Source of the DNA: Vicinamibacterales bacterium
Lineage (GTDB): Bacteria; Acidobacteriota; Vicinamibacteria; Vicinamibacterales; UBA2999
Assembly (NCBI GenBank): GCA_041659285.1
Contig: JBAZYO010000010.1
Location: forward strand, 148,078-212,077
Direction of reading: 5' to 3'
Length of the DNA stretch: 64,000 bases
The translations under genes were made by a program, and so were the position numbers. Below are positions 1 to 8,791 of this stretch, one piece after another. Each line of letters opens with the position of its first letter. Position 1 is the stretch's first letter. Below the pieces are notes generated by a model, which worked only from the letters and a program-made list of their open reading frames with translations, was not told the origin of the DNA and searched no databases.

Positions 1-336
1 CTTGCGCTTCGCCTCTTCCATCTGCTGGCGCAACTCGGCGAAGGTGGTGACCTGGTAGGTCTTCTTCTTCATGTCGAGGTCGTAGATCTTCTCCTCCGAC
101 AGGTCGATGATCTGGCCGCTCGCGTCAGACATCGTCGCCTTGCGGCCGCCCTTGACGGCGACCACGGAAGTGACGCCGTCGCGGGCGCCCTTGCCGCCGA
201 ACATGTTGACGAGCTTGCCGATGGCGCCGCCCAGCTGGAACTTGACGCGCTGGTCGGTGCGGACATCCGCATTGAGCGGGGCCGTGGCGGCGAGACCGAC
301 GAGAAGCAGGAATGCGAGGACACGGGCGCGATTCAT
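1..336 (-). CDS. Secreted protein of unknown function, C-terminus beyond the window
   Basis: An open frame reads from ATG at 336 to the left edge without a stop, so 112 codons are visible and the C-terminus is missing. Residues 1-24 look like a signal peptide (MNRARVLAFLLLVGLAATAP and a few more). A strong ribosome site (AGGAGG, 5 nt before the ATG) fixes the start. The mature part is lysine-rich with a stretch KMKKKTYQV-like in character (LDMKKKTYQV) and no motif I recognise. It starts only 9 bp after the stop of the E1 dehydrogenase gene on the same strand, so the two are probably co-transcribed. No function can be given. Confidence 0.7.
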   Translation of the reverse strand, partial: MNRARVLAFLLLVGLAATAPLNADVRTDQRVKFQLGGAIGKLVNMFGGKGARDGVTSVVAVKGGRKATMSDASGQIIDLSEEKIYDLDMKKKTYQVTTFAELRQQMEEAKRK

Positions 337-345
337 GGCAACCTC

Positions 346-2835
346 CTAATAACTGACCAACAACTTCGCGGCGGCCTGGATCTCCGCCTCGCTGACCAGG
401 AACACCTCTTCGAGCGGCGGCGAATACGGCACCGGTGTGTCGAGCGCGCCGAGGATGCGGATGGGCGCATCCAGCGCCTCGAAGGCCTCTTCCTGGATGA
501 TGGCCGCCAGGCTTTCGCCAATGCCGCCGGTGCGCGAGTCTTCGTGCACGATCAACACGCGATTGCAGTGGCGGGTCACGGCCAGGATGGCGTCCTTGTC
601 GAGCGGCGCCAGGCTCCGCAGGTCGAGCACCGAGGCCTCGATGCCCTCGGCCGACAGTTTCTCCGCCACCCGCATGCAGTGGTGCACGTAGGCGCCATAG
701 GAAATCATCGCCAGGTCAGAACCGGCGCGCCGCAGCGCGGCCTTGCCAATCCGCACTTCCGGCACCGCCTCGGGAAGGTTCTGCTTGACCCGCGGATCGC
801 GGTAGAGCGCGATGTGTTCGTAGAACAGCACCGGATCCGGATCGGCCACCGCCGCGGCCATCAACGCACGAGCATCCTCGGGTGTGGACGGCACCACGAT
901 CTTGAGCCCGGGCGTGCGATAGAACCACGGCTCGGTGTTCTGGCTGTGGTACGGGCCGGCATGGCGGAGGCCGCCCCACGGCATGCGCACCACCATGGGC
1001 ACGCTGCCGCCCCAGCGATAGCGGATCTTGGCGGCGTTGTTGACCAGCTGATTGAAGCCGGTCGCGACGAAGTCGTTGAACTGCATCTCGCCGATCGGGC
1101 GCTGCCCGGCGAGCGCGGCGCCGACGCACACGCCCAGCACGGCGCCTTCCGCCAGCGGCGAGTTGTGGATGCGATCGCCGAACTCCTTCAGCAACGGCCG
1201 CAACAGCAGGAACGCGTTGCCGTAGTGTCCGCCGACGTCTTCACCGTAGACGAAGACCCGCGGGTCCGACCGGAGCGCGTCGCCGACGCCCAGCATCACC
1301 GCTTCGAGGAACGTGTTGCCCTTCTTGTCGAACGGCAACCCCGGCTCGAGCGGCGGCAGCTCGGCGTGGATGGGTAGCGTGAGGCGGCGCTCCGGCTCGA
1401 GCACCTCGACCCGCTCGCGCGGCGCTTCGTCGTGGAACACGCCGGCGCCGGCCATCTCGGGCCGCGGCCACGGCGCGTCGATGACCAGTTGGGCCTGCCC
1501 GTCGACCAGTTCATCGGCCCACTTCTTCATCACGTCGAGATCGCCGGCCTTGATCACGCCCTCGGCCTCGAGCCGGCGCGCATACATCGGGATGGGATCG
1601 CGCTTGGACCAGTACTCGTAGAGCTCGCGATTGGCGTAGCCGGTCTCGTGAAGCTGGTGATAGTCCCACGACGGCGGCTGGTCCTTGCCGAGATACAGCA
1701 TGTCGTCGTGGTGGGCATGGCCGCACATGCGCATGGCCACGACTTCAATCAGCGTGGGACCGTCGCCGGCGCGGGCGCGCTCCGCCGCCCACGTGAACGC
1801 GGAGGCCACCTCGTCCGGATCGGTGCCGTCGATGGTGATGCCCTGGATGCCGTAGCCCGCCGCCTTGTCGGCGAACACGCGGACCGCGGAGTTCTCGCGC
1901 ACCGGCGTTGACAGCGCGGTCTGGTTGTTCTGCAGGCAGAAAATCGCCGGCAGCCTGGCGGCGGCGCAGACGTTGATGGCCTCGTGCCATTCACCGAGCG
2001 AGGAGCCGCCCTCGCCGATGAAGGCCAGCGCGACGCGGTCGCTCTTCTCGAGCGAAAACGCCATCGCCATGCCGGCCATGGAGAGCGAGCCCACGGCCAG
2101 CGGCGCGGCCGCGGGCAGCACGCCCCACTCGAAGTCGCCGGTGTGCAGGTCCTTGCCGTCCATCGGCGGACCGGACTTCCCCATCTGCGCGCGCAGCACC
2201 ATGCCCACGGCCTCTTGGTCGTGACGCATGGCCAGCGTCATGCCGAGGTCGCGAATCACCGGGGCCAGCACGTCGCCGCCCCAGGTGCCGTCGGCCTTGC
2301 GATACGCGGCGCCACGATGCAGGCGGACGGCGCCGGCGTAGATCGCTTCCTGCCCCAGCGATCGGAAGCCCTTGCCCTGGAACGCCATGTCGCCCCAGCG
2401 GACCTCGCCGCCCATGAAGAACTGCTTCAGCCGGTTGTCGACGCTGCGCGTGAGGCACATGCCCTTGAGGATCTCCTTGCGCTCGGCCTTGGTCAGTGAC
2501 GCTTCGATGGCGGCGCGCCGCAGGAACCCGTCGCAGGCATCTACCACTTCCGCGCGCGCCTGTTCGAACCGCTTGACGGCGGAGGTGCCGGGCGTCGTTT
2601 CGGCAATGCCTTCGGGGGCCGCCACCTGGTCGTAAAGCGCCTTGGCCAGCGCGCGGCGGAACGGCGTGCGCACCGCGTCCAGCTTCACCGCGTCGCGGCT
2701 CTTGATGGCGCCAACTCCCGCACTCTCGAACGCCTCGAGCGCAATCGTGAGGGCAAACGGATGGCGTTCGGCGACAAACGCGCCAAAGCGGCTGGCCAGG
2801 CCGGACAGCTTCGAGGCATCGACCGTGCGGGACAT
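346..2835 (-). CDS. Fused alpha/beta E1 component of a 2-oxoacid dehydrogenase
   Basis: Thiamine-diphosphate-dependent E1 of the branched-chain 2-oxoacid or pyruvate dehydrogenase type, with both subunits in one chain of 829 residues from the ATG at 2835. Residues about 120-440 are the alpha part, with the TPP-binding signature GEGGSSLGEW near 273 ending in QNN near 302. Residues about 500-829 are the beta part, with YGEDVGGHYGNAF and HEDSRTGGIGESLA. E1 decarboxylates the 2-oxoacid and passes the acyl group to lipoyl-E2. No E2 or E3 gene lies in the window, so the exact substrate is open. An in-frame ATG ten codons upstream is possible, but the chosen one fits the conserved start better. A secreted protein gene follows 9 bp downstream. 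Confidence 0.9.
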   Translation of the reverse strand: MSRTVDASKLSGLASRFGAFVAERHPFALTIALEAFESAGVGAIKSRDAVKLDAVRTPFRRALAKALYDQVAAPEGIAETTPGTSAVKRFEQARAEVVDACDGFLRRAAIEASLTKAERKEILKGMCLTRSVDNRLKQFFMGGEVRWGDMAFQGKGFRSLGQEAIYAGAVRLHRGAAYRKADGTWGGDVLAPVIRDLGMTLAMRHDQEAVGMVLRAQMGKSGPPMDGKDLHTGDFEWGVLPAAAPLAVGSLSMAGMAMAFSLEKSDRVALAFIGEGGSSLGEWHEAINVCAAARLPAIFCLQNNQTALSTPVRENSAVRVFADKAAGYGIQGITIDGTDPDEVASAFTWAAERARAGDGPTLIEVVAMRMCGHAHHDDMLYLGKDQPPSWDYHQLHETGYANRELYEYWSKRDPIPMYARRLEAEGVIKAGDLDVMKKWADELVDGQAQLVIDAPWPRPEMAGAGVFHDEAPRERVEVLEPERRLTLPIHAELPPLEPGLPFDKKGNTFLEAVMLGVGDALRSDPRVFVYGEDVGGHYGNAFLLLRPLLKEFGDRIHNSPLAEGAVLGVCVGAALAGQRPIGEMQFNDFVATGFNQLVNNAAKIRYRWGGSVPMVVRMPWGGLRHAGPYHSQNTEPWFYRTPGLKIVVPSTPEDARALMAAAVADPDPVLFYEHIALYRDPRVKQNLPEAVPEVRIGKAALRRAGSDLAMISYGAYVHHCMRVAEKLSAEGIEASVLDLRSLAPLDKDAILAVTRHCNRVLIVHEDSRTGGIGESLAAIIQEEAFEALDAPIRILGALDTPVPYSPPLEEVFLVSEAEIQAAAKLLVSY

Positions 2836-2975
2836 GCGGACATTGTACCCTCGGCACTTTGGCACACCGCCGCCGGGTCGGCTGGCCGCCGTCGTGCTGC
2901 CCTCCGTCGCGCGCGGGGTGCCGTGCCGGCCGATTCCGGGTTTCGCGGCTCACTGGCTTGTGGCAGGATGACGCC

Positions 2976-4160
2976 ATGTATCGATATGTTTCGTTTCTCG
3001 CTCTCATTGCGGCCGCCTTCGTAACGGTCGGCAGCCAGGCCTCGGCGCAAGGCGACGTCGCGGCGCGGGCCCGGGCGCTTCACAAGCAGGCCCTGCTCAT
3101 CGACGGGCACAACGATTACCCGTGGGCCCTGCGCGACCTCGATCCCGGGCGCGACTTGGGCAAGGCCGACATCTCCCGGCCGGTGCCGGCGTTGATGACC
3201 GACATCCCCCGCTTGCGCCAGGGCGGCGTCGGCGGGCAGTTCTGGTCGGTGTATACGCCGTCCACCATGCAGGGCAAGGAAGCCGTGCGCGTCACGCTCG
3301 ACGAGATCGACACCGTGCATCGCATGACCACGCGCTGGCCCGAGACGTTCGAGCTGGCCGGCACCGCCGCCGACGTCGAGCGTGCGTTCAAGGCCGGCCG
3401 CATCGCCGCGATGATCGGCATGGAGGGCGGGCATTCCATCGACAACTCGCTGGCCACGCTGCGCATGTTCTACGCCCTCGGCGCGCGCTACATGACCCTC
3501 ACCCACTCCGCCAACCTGCCGTGGGCCGACGCCAGCACCGACACCGCCGTGCTCGGCGGCCTGTCGAAGTTCGGCGAGGAGGTGGTCCGCGAGATGAACC
3601 GGCTCGGCATGCTGGTGGACCTCAGCCACGTCTCGCCGGGAACCATGGAAGACGCGCTGCGGGTCAGCGAAGCGCCAGTGATCTTTTCGCACTCGTCGGC
3701 GAAGGCCATCTGCAACGTGCCGAGAAACGTCCCCGACAACGTGCTGCAGCTCACCGCGAAGAACGGCGGCGTGGTGATGGTGACGTTTGTGCCCGGCTTC
3801 ATCTCACAGGCGGTGGCCGACCACGACGCGAAGAAGGCTGAAGGGCCGGCGCCAAGGGCGACGATTTCGCAGGTCGCCGATCACATCGACCACATCCGCA
3901 AGGTCGCGGGCATCGACCACATCGGCCTGGGGGGAGACTTCGACGGCATCACGGCGGTGGTGTCCGGGCTCGAAGACGTCTCGAAGTACCCCGACCTCAC
4001 CGCGGAACTGATGAAGCGCGGCTACACGGACGGGGACATCAGGAAGATCCTGGGCCTGAACATCCTGCGCGTGATGAAACAGGCCGAGAAGGTCGCGGCC
4101 GGGTTGCAGAAGACGCGCCAGCCGTCAACGGCGACCATCGAACAGCTCGACGGCAAGTAG
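2976..4160 (+). CDS. Membrane dipeptidase, peptidase family M19
   Basis: Exported zinc dipeptidase of the renal-dipeptidase family, 394 residues, acting on dipeptides or D-amino-acid-containing dipeptides. Residues 1-23 form a signal peptide (MYRYVSFLALIAAAFVTVGS). Family signatures are visible in order: IDGHNDYPW (first metal ligands, HxD), MEGGHSIDN (bridging Glu), LSHVSPG, FSHSSAKAICNVPRNV, and DHIGLGGDFDG near the C-terminus. The frame stays open upstream, but the ATG at 2976 begins the signal peptide. The upstream neighbour is divergent (E1), and the downstream neighbour is convergent (ADOP permease), so the gene stands alone. Confidence 0.92.
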   Translation: MYRYVSFLALIAAAFVTVGSQASAQGDVAARARALHKQALLIDGHNDYPWALRDLDPGRDLGKADISRPVPALMTDIPRLRQGGVGGQFWSVYTPSTMQGKEAVRVTLDEIDTVHRMTTRWPETFELAGTAADVERAFKAGRIAAMIGMEGGHSIDNSLATLRMFYALGARYMTLTHSANLPWADASTDTAVLGGLSKFGEEVVREMNRLGMLVDLSHVSPGTMEDALRVSEAPVIFSHSSAKAICNVPRNVPDNVLQLTAKNGGVVMVTFVPGFISQAVADHDAKKAEGPAPRATISQVADHIDHIRKVAGIDHIGLGGDFDGITAVVSGLEDVSKYPDLTAELMKRGYTDGDIRKILGLNILRVMKQAEKVAAGLQKTRQPSTATIEQLDGK

Positions 4161-4180
4161 TGACGCACCGACGAACATTG

Positions 4181-4274
4181 GCCACAGAGGACACAGAGAG
4201 CACAGAGTCTTTTTTCTAAAGGCCTGTCTGGGAATTTGCAGATTCGGCTCTGCGTCCTCCGTGTCCTCTCTGGC
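4181..4274. repeat. Inverted pair of the CACAGAGGACACAGAG-type dispersed repeat between convergent genes
   Basis: The arms 4181-4207 and 4248-4274 are reverse complements over 27 nt with about five mismatches (GCCACAGAGGACACAGAG on the left). A run of six T lies between them. They sit between the convergent M19 and ADOP genes, so the RNA could fold as a two-way terminator. The same unit occurs at 19987-20012 and 22750-22775, where it is translated as part of signal peptides. Confidence 0.6.
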
Positions 4275-4283
4275 TGACTTTCG

Positions 4284-6938
4284 TCATTCCGCTCGCAGGG
4301 CGATGAGCGGATCCACCGTCGTCGCCCGGCGTGCCGGAATCAGGCACGCCAGCACGCCCGCCAGCACGAACACCACGGCCACCGCCCCGAAGATCAGCGG
4401 ATCACGCGGCGCCGTCTGGTAGAGATACGACGACAGGATGCGCCCCGCCGCCAGCGCCCCGCCAATCCCGAGCACCAACCCCGTCACGACCAGCGTCAGC
4501 CCCTGCCGCAGCACCATGGTCAGCACGCTCTCGCGGCTGGCGCCCAGCGCCATGCGCACGCCGAACTCGCGCGTGCGTTGCGTCACCGACGTGGCGATCA
4601 CGCCGCCGATGCCGGCCAGCGTCACGAGCAGGGCCAGTCCGGCGAACACGAGGAGCAACGTCGCGGTGAGGCGCGGCGCCGCCAGCGCCTCGGAGCGAAG
4701 ATCGTCGAGGGTCTGCACCGCTTCGACGGGCTGATTGGGATCCACGGCGTGGACCGTGTCGCGCAACAGTTGGCCGAACCTGGACGGATCGCCGGCGGTG
4801 CGCACGAGCACCTGTCCCGCGAAGCCTTGCGGCGTCTGTGTGAGCGGGATGTAGACCTGGGCCACGGTTTCGGTGGCCAGGCCGAACTGCTTCACGTCGC
4901 CGACCACGCCAACGACGGTGTACCAGGTTTGGCCGCGGTTGGTCGAGACGCGCGAGCCGACCGGATCGGTGCCTTCCCAGTACTTCGCCATCGAACGATT
5001 GATCACCGCGACCGGCAGGGTCTCCTCCAGGTCGAGCGCGTTGAACACGCGTCCGCTCGCCAGTGGGATGCCGATCGTGTCGAAGTAGTTGTCGCTGGCC
5101 ACGCGAATGTCGGTGGTCGGACGGCGCTCCGGATCGTCGGTGACGCGGCCCTCGATGTCGAACCGGGTGGTGGAGGGTCGCGCGCCCGCCAGCGGCACGG
5201 CGTTGGTGACCGCGACCGACACGACACCAGGCTGCGTCTCGAGCCGCTCGATCATCGGCAGATACAGGCGTCGCAGCGCGTTGACGGTGCCGTAGCGCGA
5301 GAAGTTGCCGTAGACCTGCGCCGACAACACGCCCTCGGACCGGTAGCCGGTCTCGACCTTCTGTAATCGGTAGAAGCTGGCCACCAGCAGGCCCGCGCCG
5401 ACCAGCAGGACCACCGACACCGCGACCTGCGCCACGATCAGGGCGCCCTGCATGCGCCGGCGGCCCGACGCGTCGCCGGCCTGGTTGCCGCCCTGCTTGA
5501 GCGCCGACACCAGGTCGATGCGCGTGCCGAGCGCCGGCAGCGTGCCGAACAACACACCGGTCACCACCGACACGCCGAGGGTGAACGCGAGCACCCACGC
5601 ATCAATGGTGATCTCGCCGGTTCGCGCGGTGAAGCGGCCGACAAACGTCGTCAGCATGCCGACCGTGGCCCACGCAAAGGCCATCCCGACGATGCCGCCG
5701 GCGATCGAGAGCAGGGTGCTTTCGGTGAGCAACTGGCGCACGAGGCGGCCGCGGCCGGCACCCAGGGCGGCGCGCATCGCCAACTCGCGATCGCGGCCGA
5801 GCATGCGTGCCAGCGTGAGGTTGGCGACGTTGGCGCAGGCGATCAGGAGAATCAGGCCGGTGATGCCGAGCAGGATCATCAACATCTCGCGGGCGCCGCC
5901 CGTCAGCGCCTCGCGCACGGGCATCGTGGTCGCCTGGAAGCCCGAAGTGGCGGCGCGATACGCCGCCGGGTGGTCCTGCGTGAAGGTGTGGCAGATGGCA
6001 CCGACGGTGCTGGCCGCCTGTTCGGCGGTGACGCCGGGCCGGAGGCGGCCGAACACGTTCAAGGCGCTGAACGCGCGCCGGTTCCGCGCGATGTTCTGCT
6101 CGGCGGCGGCGCGAAACGGGCACGCCAGCACGGGCATGTAGACGTCGTTCTCCTGCGGGTAGTGCGGCACGTTGGGCAGCACGCCGATGACGCGGTGCGG
6201 CCGGTCGTTCATCTCGAACACCTGGCCCACAATCGTGGGGTCGCCGCCGAACTTGGTGCGCCAGTAGGTGTGGCTGAGCACCAGCACCGCCTCCGCGCCC
6301 GGCACATCGTCGGCCGGCTCGAAGGTGCGGCCGAGGACGGGCTTGATGCCGAGCAGGTCGAAGAAGTTGGCGGAGACCACTCCGGTATCGACGGCGTCGG
6401 GCTCGCCGCGGTTGACCAGGTCGAAGTTCATCTGGTGGTACTCGACCAGGCCGTCGAAGACGCTGGCGGCGCGGGCGCGGTAGTCGAAGTACTCCGCCAC
6501 CGCCACGCCGGTCTGGCGCTGGCCGGCGAGTGGCGCCGACTGTTGCACCACCACCAGGCGGTCGCCGTGCTCGTAGGGAAGCGGCTTGAGCAGCACGCCG
6601 TTGATCACGCTGAAGATGGCGGTGTTGGCGCCGATGCCGAGGCCGAGCGTGACGATGGCGAGCGTGGCGTAGCCGGGCCGCTTGACCAGCGCCCGCGCGC
6701 CGTAGCGCAGGTCGGCGAGCAGGGTTTCGATCCAGCTCACGCCGCGCGCCTCGCGGGCGTCTTCCTTGTGCTTTTCCATTGGCCCGAAACTCCTGAGTGC
6801 GCGGGTGCGCGCGTCGTCGGGGCTCATGCCCATCGCGATGTTCTTGTCGGTTTCCATCTCGATGTGAAACCGCACCTCGGCGTTGAGCCCGCGATCGAGG
6901 TCACCTCCGCGAATCAGCGCGTGCAGCCGTTTCCACAT
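4284..6938 (-). CDS. ADOP-type duplicated ABC transporter permease (MacB/FtsX family)
   Basis: A permease of 884 residues with the layout of acidobacterial duplicated orphan permeases. A soluble N-terminal segment (MWKRLHALIRGGDLDRGLNA onward, with FHIEMETDKNIAMGMSPDDA) precedes the first transmembrane helix at about 90-115 (TLGLGIGANTAIFSVINGVL). A large periplasmic MacB-like domain follows, then helices at about 375-460, a second periplasmic domain, and last helices at about 770-880. The FtsX signatures GANTAIFSVING and RTREFGVRMALGASR are present. No ATPase gene lies beside it, as usual for this family. A PadR-type regulator ends 28 bp upstream. Export of a macrolide-like compound or lipid is possible, but the substrate is unknown. 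Confidence 0.93.
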   Translation of the reverse strand: MWKRLHALIRGGDLDRGLNAEVRFHIEMETDKNIAMGMSPDDARTRALRSFGPMEKHKEDAREARGVSWIETLLADLRYGARALVKRPGYATLAIVTLGLGIGANTAIFSVINGVLLKPLPYEHGDRLVVVQQSAPLAGQRQTGVAVAEYFDYRARAASVFDGLVEYHQMNFDLVNRGEPDAVDTGVVSANFFDLLGIKPVLGRTFEPADDVPGAEAVLVLSHTYWRTKFGGDPTIVGQVFEMNDRPHRVIGVLPNVPHYPQENDVYMPVLACPFRAAAEQNIARNRRAFSALNVFGRLRPGVTAEQAASTVGAICHTFTQDHPAAYRAATSGFQATTMPVREALTGGAREMLMILLGITGLILLIACANVANLTLARMLGRDRELAMRAALGAGRGRLVRQLLTESTLLSIAGGIVGMAFAWATVGMLTTFVGRFTARTGEITIDAWVLAFTLGVSVVTGVLFGTLPALGTRIDLVSALKQGGNQAGDASGRRRMQGALIVAQVAVSVVLLVGAGLLVASFYRLQKVETGYRSEGVLSAQVYGNFSRYGTVNALRRLYLPMIERLETQPGVVSVAVTNAVPLAGARPSTTRFDIEGRVTDDPERRPTTDIRVASDNYFDTIGIPLASGRVFNALDLEETLPVAVINRSMAKYWEGTDPVGSRVSTNRGQTWYTVVGVVGDVKQFGLATETVAQVYIPLTQTPQGFAGQVLVRTAGDPSRFGQLLRDTVHAVDPNQPVEAVQTLDDLRSEALAAPRLTATLLLVFAGLALLVTLAGIGGVIATSVTQRTREFGVRMALGASRESVLTMVLRQGLTLVVTGLVLGIGGALAAGRILSSYLYQTAPRDPLIFGAVAVVFVLAGVLACLIPARRATTVDPLIALRAE

Positions 6939-6966
6939 GGCGTGAACCCTTCAGAACCCTTCAGAA

Positions 6967-7296
6967 CTACGCTTCACTGGCCAGTATCTTCCCCACCGCG
7001 CCGGTCATGCGTTCCCACTGGCGCGTCTCGTCCTTCAACTGGCGTTCGCCCTTGCGCGTGAGGTGGTAGAACCTGGCCTGGCGGTTGTTGTCGGAGGCGC
7101 CCCATTCCGCGTCGAGCCAGCCGGCGGTTTCGAGCCGCTGCAGCGCCGGGTAGAGCGAGCCCTGGTTGACGCGCAGGACGTGGTCGGAGATCTGCAGGAT
7201 GCGCTGCGCGATGCCCCAGCCGTGCTGCGGCCCGAGCGCGAGCGTCTTGAGGATCAACAGGTCGAGGGTGCCCTGGAGCAGGTCGAGTTTGGCCAC
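6967..7296 (-). CDS. PadR-family transcriptional regulator of the ADOP gene
   Basis: A 109-residue PadR regulator. The winged helix-turn-helix covers residues about 8-80 (LQGTLDLLILKTLALGPQHG, then NQGSLYPALQRLETAGWL, the family recognition motif). A short helical tail with RKGERQLKDETRQWERM probably serves dimerisation. It lies directly upstream of the ADOP permease on the same strand with a 28 bp gap, the usual acidobacterial pairing, so it probably represses that operon in response to a small ligand. A palindrome just upstream of its start is a candidate operator. Confidence 0.92.
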   Translation of the reverse strand: MAKLDLLQGTLDLLILKTLALGPQHGWGIAQRILQISDHVLRVNQGSLYPALQRLETAGWLDAEWGASDNNRQARFYHLTRKGERQLKDETRQWERMTGAVGKILASEA

Positions 7297-7333
7297 GTCA
7301 GCGCCCTCCGCGCCTTGAGTGAGCGGCGAGTCT

Positions 7334-7348
7334 TGTCGGCATTCGACA
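7334..7348 (-). promoter_or_regulatory. Candidate PadR operator
   Basis: TGTCGGCATTCGACA is an inverted repeat (TGTCG, 5 nt, CGACA) 38 bp upstream of the padR-like start. On the minus strand a TTGACA (7374-7379) lies upstream of it, with a weak -10 region (CATGCT) 17 nt further on, so a bound repressor would cover the promoter exit. The assignment rests on position and symmetry only. Confidence 0.35.
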
Positions 7349-7425
7349 GAAGCATGCCCGCCCTCCTGTCGGATGTCAACAAGAGCGGCGCAAAACGGTG
7401 GGACGACTGTCGGGGAGGGGCCCGA

Positions 7426-7998
7426 TCAGAAGAGGAACGGGATCATGCGCCACGTCCTGGCGCGGTAGGTCGCGTATTCGGCGGCGCGGCGGCCCGTCGC
7501 CAGCCGGCGCTCCTCTTCCCAGGCCGAGGAGATGTAGCAGCCGATCATGAACACCGCGGTCGCGGCGAGAAACAGGTTGTGCGTGGCCACCGGCGCGGCG
7601 GTCCACGCCAGCGAGTAGGCGAGGTAGATGGGGTGGCGGATGATCCGGTACGGCCCGGTCTGCAGGATGGTGTCGCAGGGCGGGTCGTAGACGAAGGTGC
7701 GGGTCATCGGCGTGCGGCGCGCCGCCTCAATGGCGGCCAGGAACAGCGCCAGCGCCACCGAGTAGATGGCAATGCCGATGCCGGCCCAGAAGTCGGTGGC
7801 GGCGTTGAGCATGATCAGCGCGATGCCGTGCATCAGGCCGCACAGCACGCTCCAGTCCTGGAACAGCCGTTGCGCGCGCGACACCGTGGCGGGCTGGATG
7901 AAGAAGTTCTGGAGCGCCACCGCGAAGACGATCAGTGTGGAGCCACCGACCACCGCGAGGGCCCATTCGAGCAACGTGTCGGGGAATTGTGCTGACAC
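7426..7998 (-). CDS. ICMT-like membrane methyltransferase, copy 1
   Basis: An integral membrane protein of 190 residues with about five hydrophobic segments. It carries the isoprenylcysteine carboxyl methyltransferase/phospholipid methyltransferase signature near the C-terminus: GPYRIIRHPIYLAYSLAW, then EEERRLATGRRAAEYATYRA. These motifs bind S-adenosylmethionine in the family. The bacterial substrate is unknown. The adjacent gene at 8107 is a clear paralog, with the same order of motifs and the same RHP-YSLAW-AAPVATH block, so this is a tandem duplication. Confidence 0.85.
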   Translation of the reverse strand: MSAQFPDTLLEWALAVVGGSTLIVFAVALQNFFIQPATVSRAQRLFQDWSVLCGLMHGIALIMLNAATDFWAGIGIAIYSVALALFLAAIEAARRTPMTRTFVYDPPCDTILQTGPYRIIRHPIYLAYSLAWTAAPVATHNLFLAATAVFMIGCYISSAWEEERRLATGRRAAEYATYRARTWRMIPFLF

Positions 7999-8106
7999 GA
8001 TGAACGAAACAAGTCTACCGCCGCACTGGCCGATCCGAACAGGAACGCCGAAATAAATGCCGCACCCCAGGCGTCCGCCGCCGATGAACGGAATGTCTCG
8101 TCATCA

Positions 8107-8694
8107 TCAGCGGCTGGCGCGCATCAGCCCCAACAGGGACGGCACCACCCTCCCGGTGCGATCGCGATATGCGCGGTAGCCATCGCCGAATTGCGCTTCG
8201 AGCTGGCGCTCTTCGCGGCGCGCGGCCACCACGTAGACGGCGACGGCGAGCACGCCGCAGACGGTGATCATCGGCCCGTGCGTGGCGACGGGAGCCGCCA
8301 GCCACGCCAGCGAGTAGGCGATGTAGAACGGGTGCCGCACCAGCGCGAACGGTCCGGTGGTGATGAGCGCCTTCGGCAGGGGGTCGTCCACGAGCGTGCG
8401 TGGCAGGTGCACGCGCCGCGCCGACTCGAGCGCGGCGAGAAAGAGGAGCGTGGCCAGCACGTACATCACGATGGCGGCGCCCGCCCACGCCGGCCCTTTC
8501 GACCCGACCAGGAGAAGGCCAAAGAAGTGGATCACCGCGAAGCCGACGCCGACATCCTGCAGGGCGCGGATCTTCGGGTTGTTGGTGCGGGAGTCGAGAA
8601 AGAAGTCCTGCAGCGACACCGCGATGATGACCGCCGTGGCGGCGGCAACGGCGAGGAGCACCCAATCGAGGGGTGACTGCGGCAGGACGCGCAT
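8107..8694 (-). CDS. ICMT-like membrane methyltransferase, copy 2
   Basis: Second member of the tandem pair, 195 residues from the ATG at 8694 (MRVLPQSPLDWVLLAVAAAT). SAM-binding signatures: GPFALVRHPFYIAYSLAW and REERQLEAQFGDGYRAYRDR. It shares AAPVATH and the N-terminal DWVLL/AVxLQxFF pattern with copy 1. The frame continues upstream of the ATG, but that part is low in quality and holds promoter-like sequence. A third, broken copy of its 5' end and upstream region lies at 12673-12785, on the other side of the lipid-type cluster. Confidence 0.85.
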   Translation of the reverse strand: MRVLPQSPLDWVLLAVAAATAVIIAVSLQDFFLDSRTNNPKIRALQDVGVGFAVIHFFGLLLVGSKGPAWAGAAIVMYVLATLLFLAALESARRVHLPRTLVDDPLPKALITTGPFALVRHPFYIAYSLAWLAAPVATHGPMITVCGVLAVAVYVVAARREERQLEAQFGDGYRAYRDRTGRVVPSLLGLMRASR

Positions 8695-8791
8695 AGTGGG
8701 TGTAGGGTATCGCGGATGCGGGTCCGGCTTCCACCACGGGTCGTGACGGGGAGCGGAGAAATTGCAGGGACGGTCCGTCCCATCAGACGAC

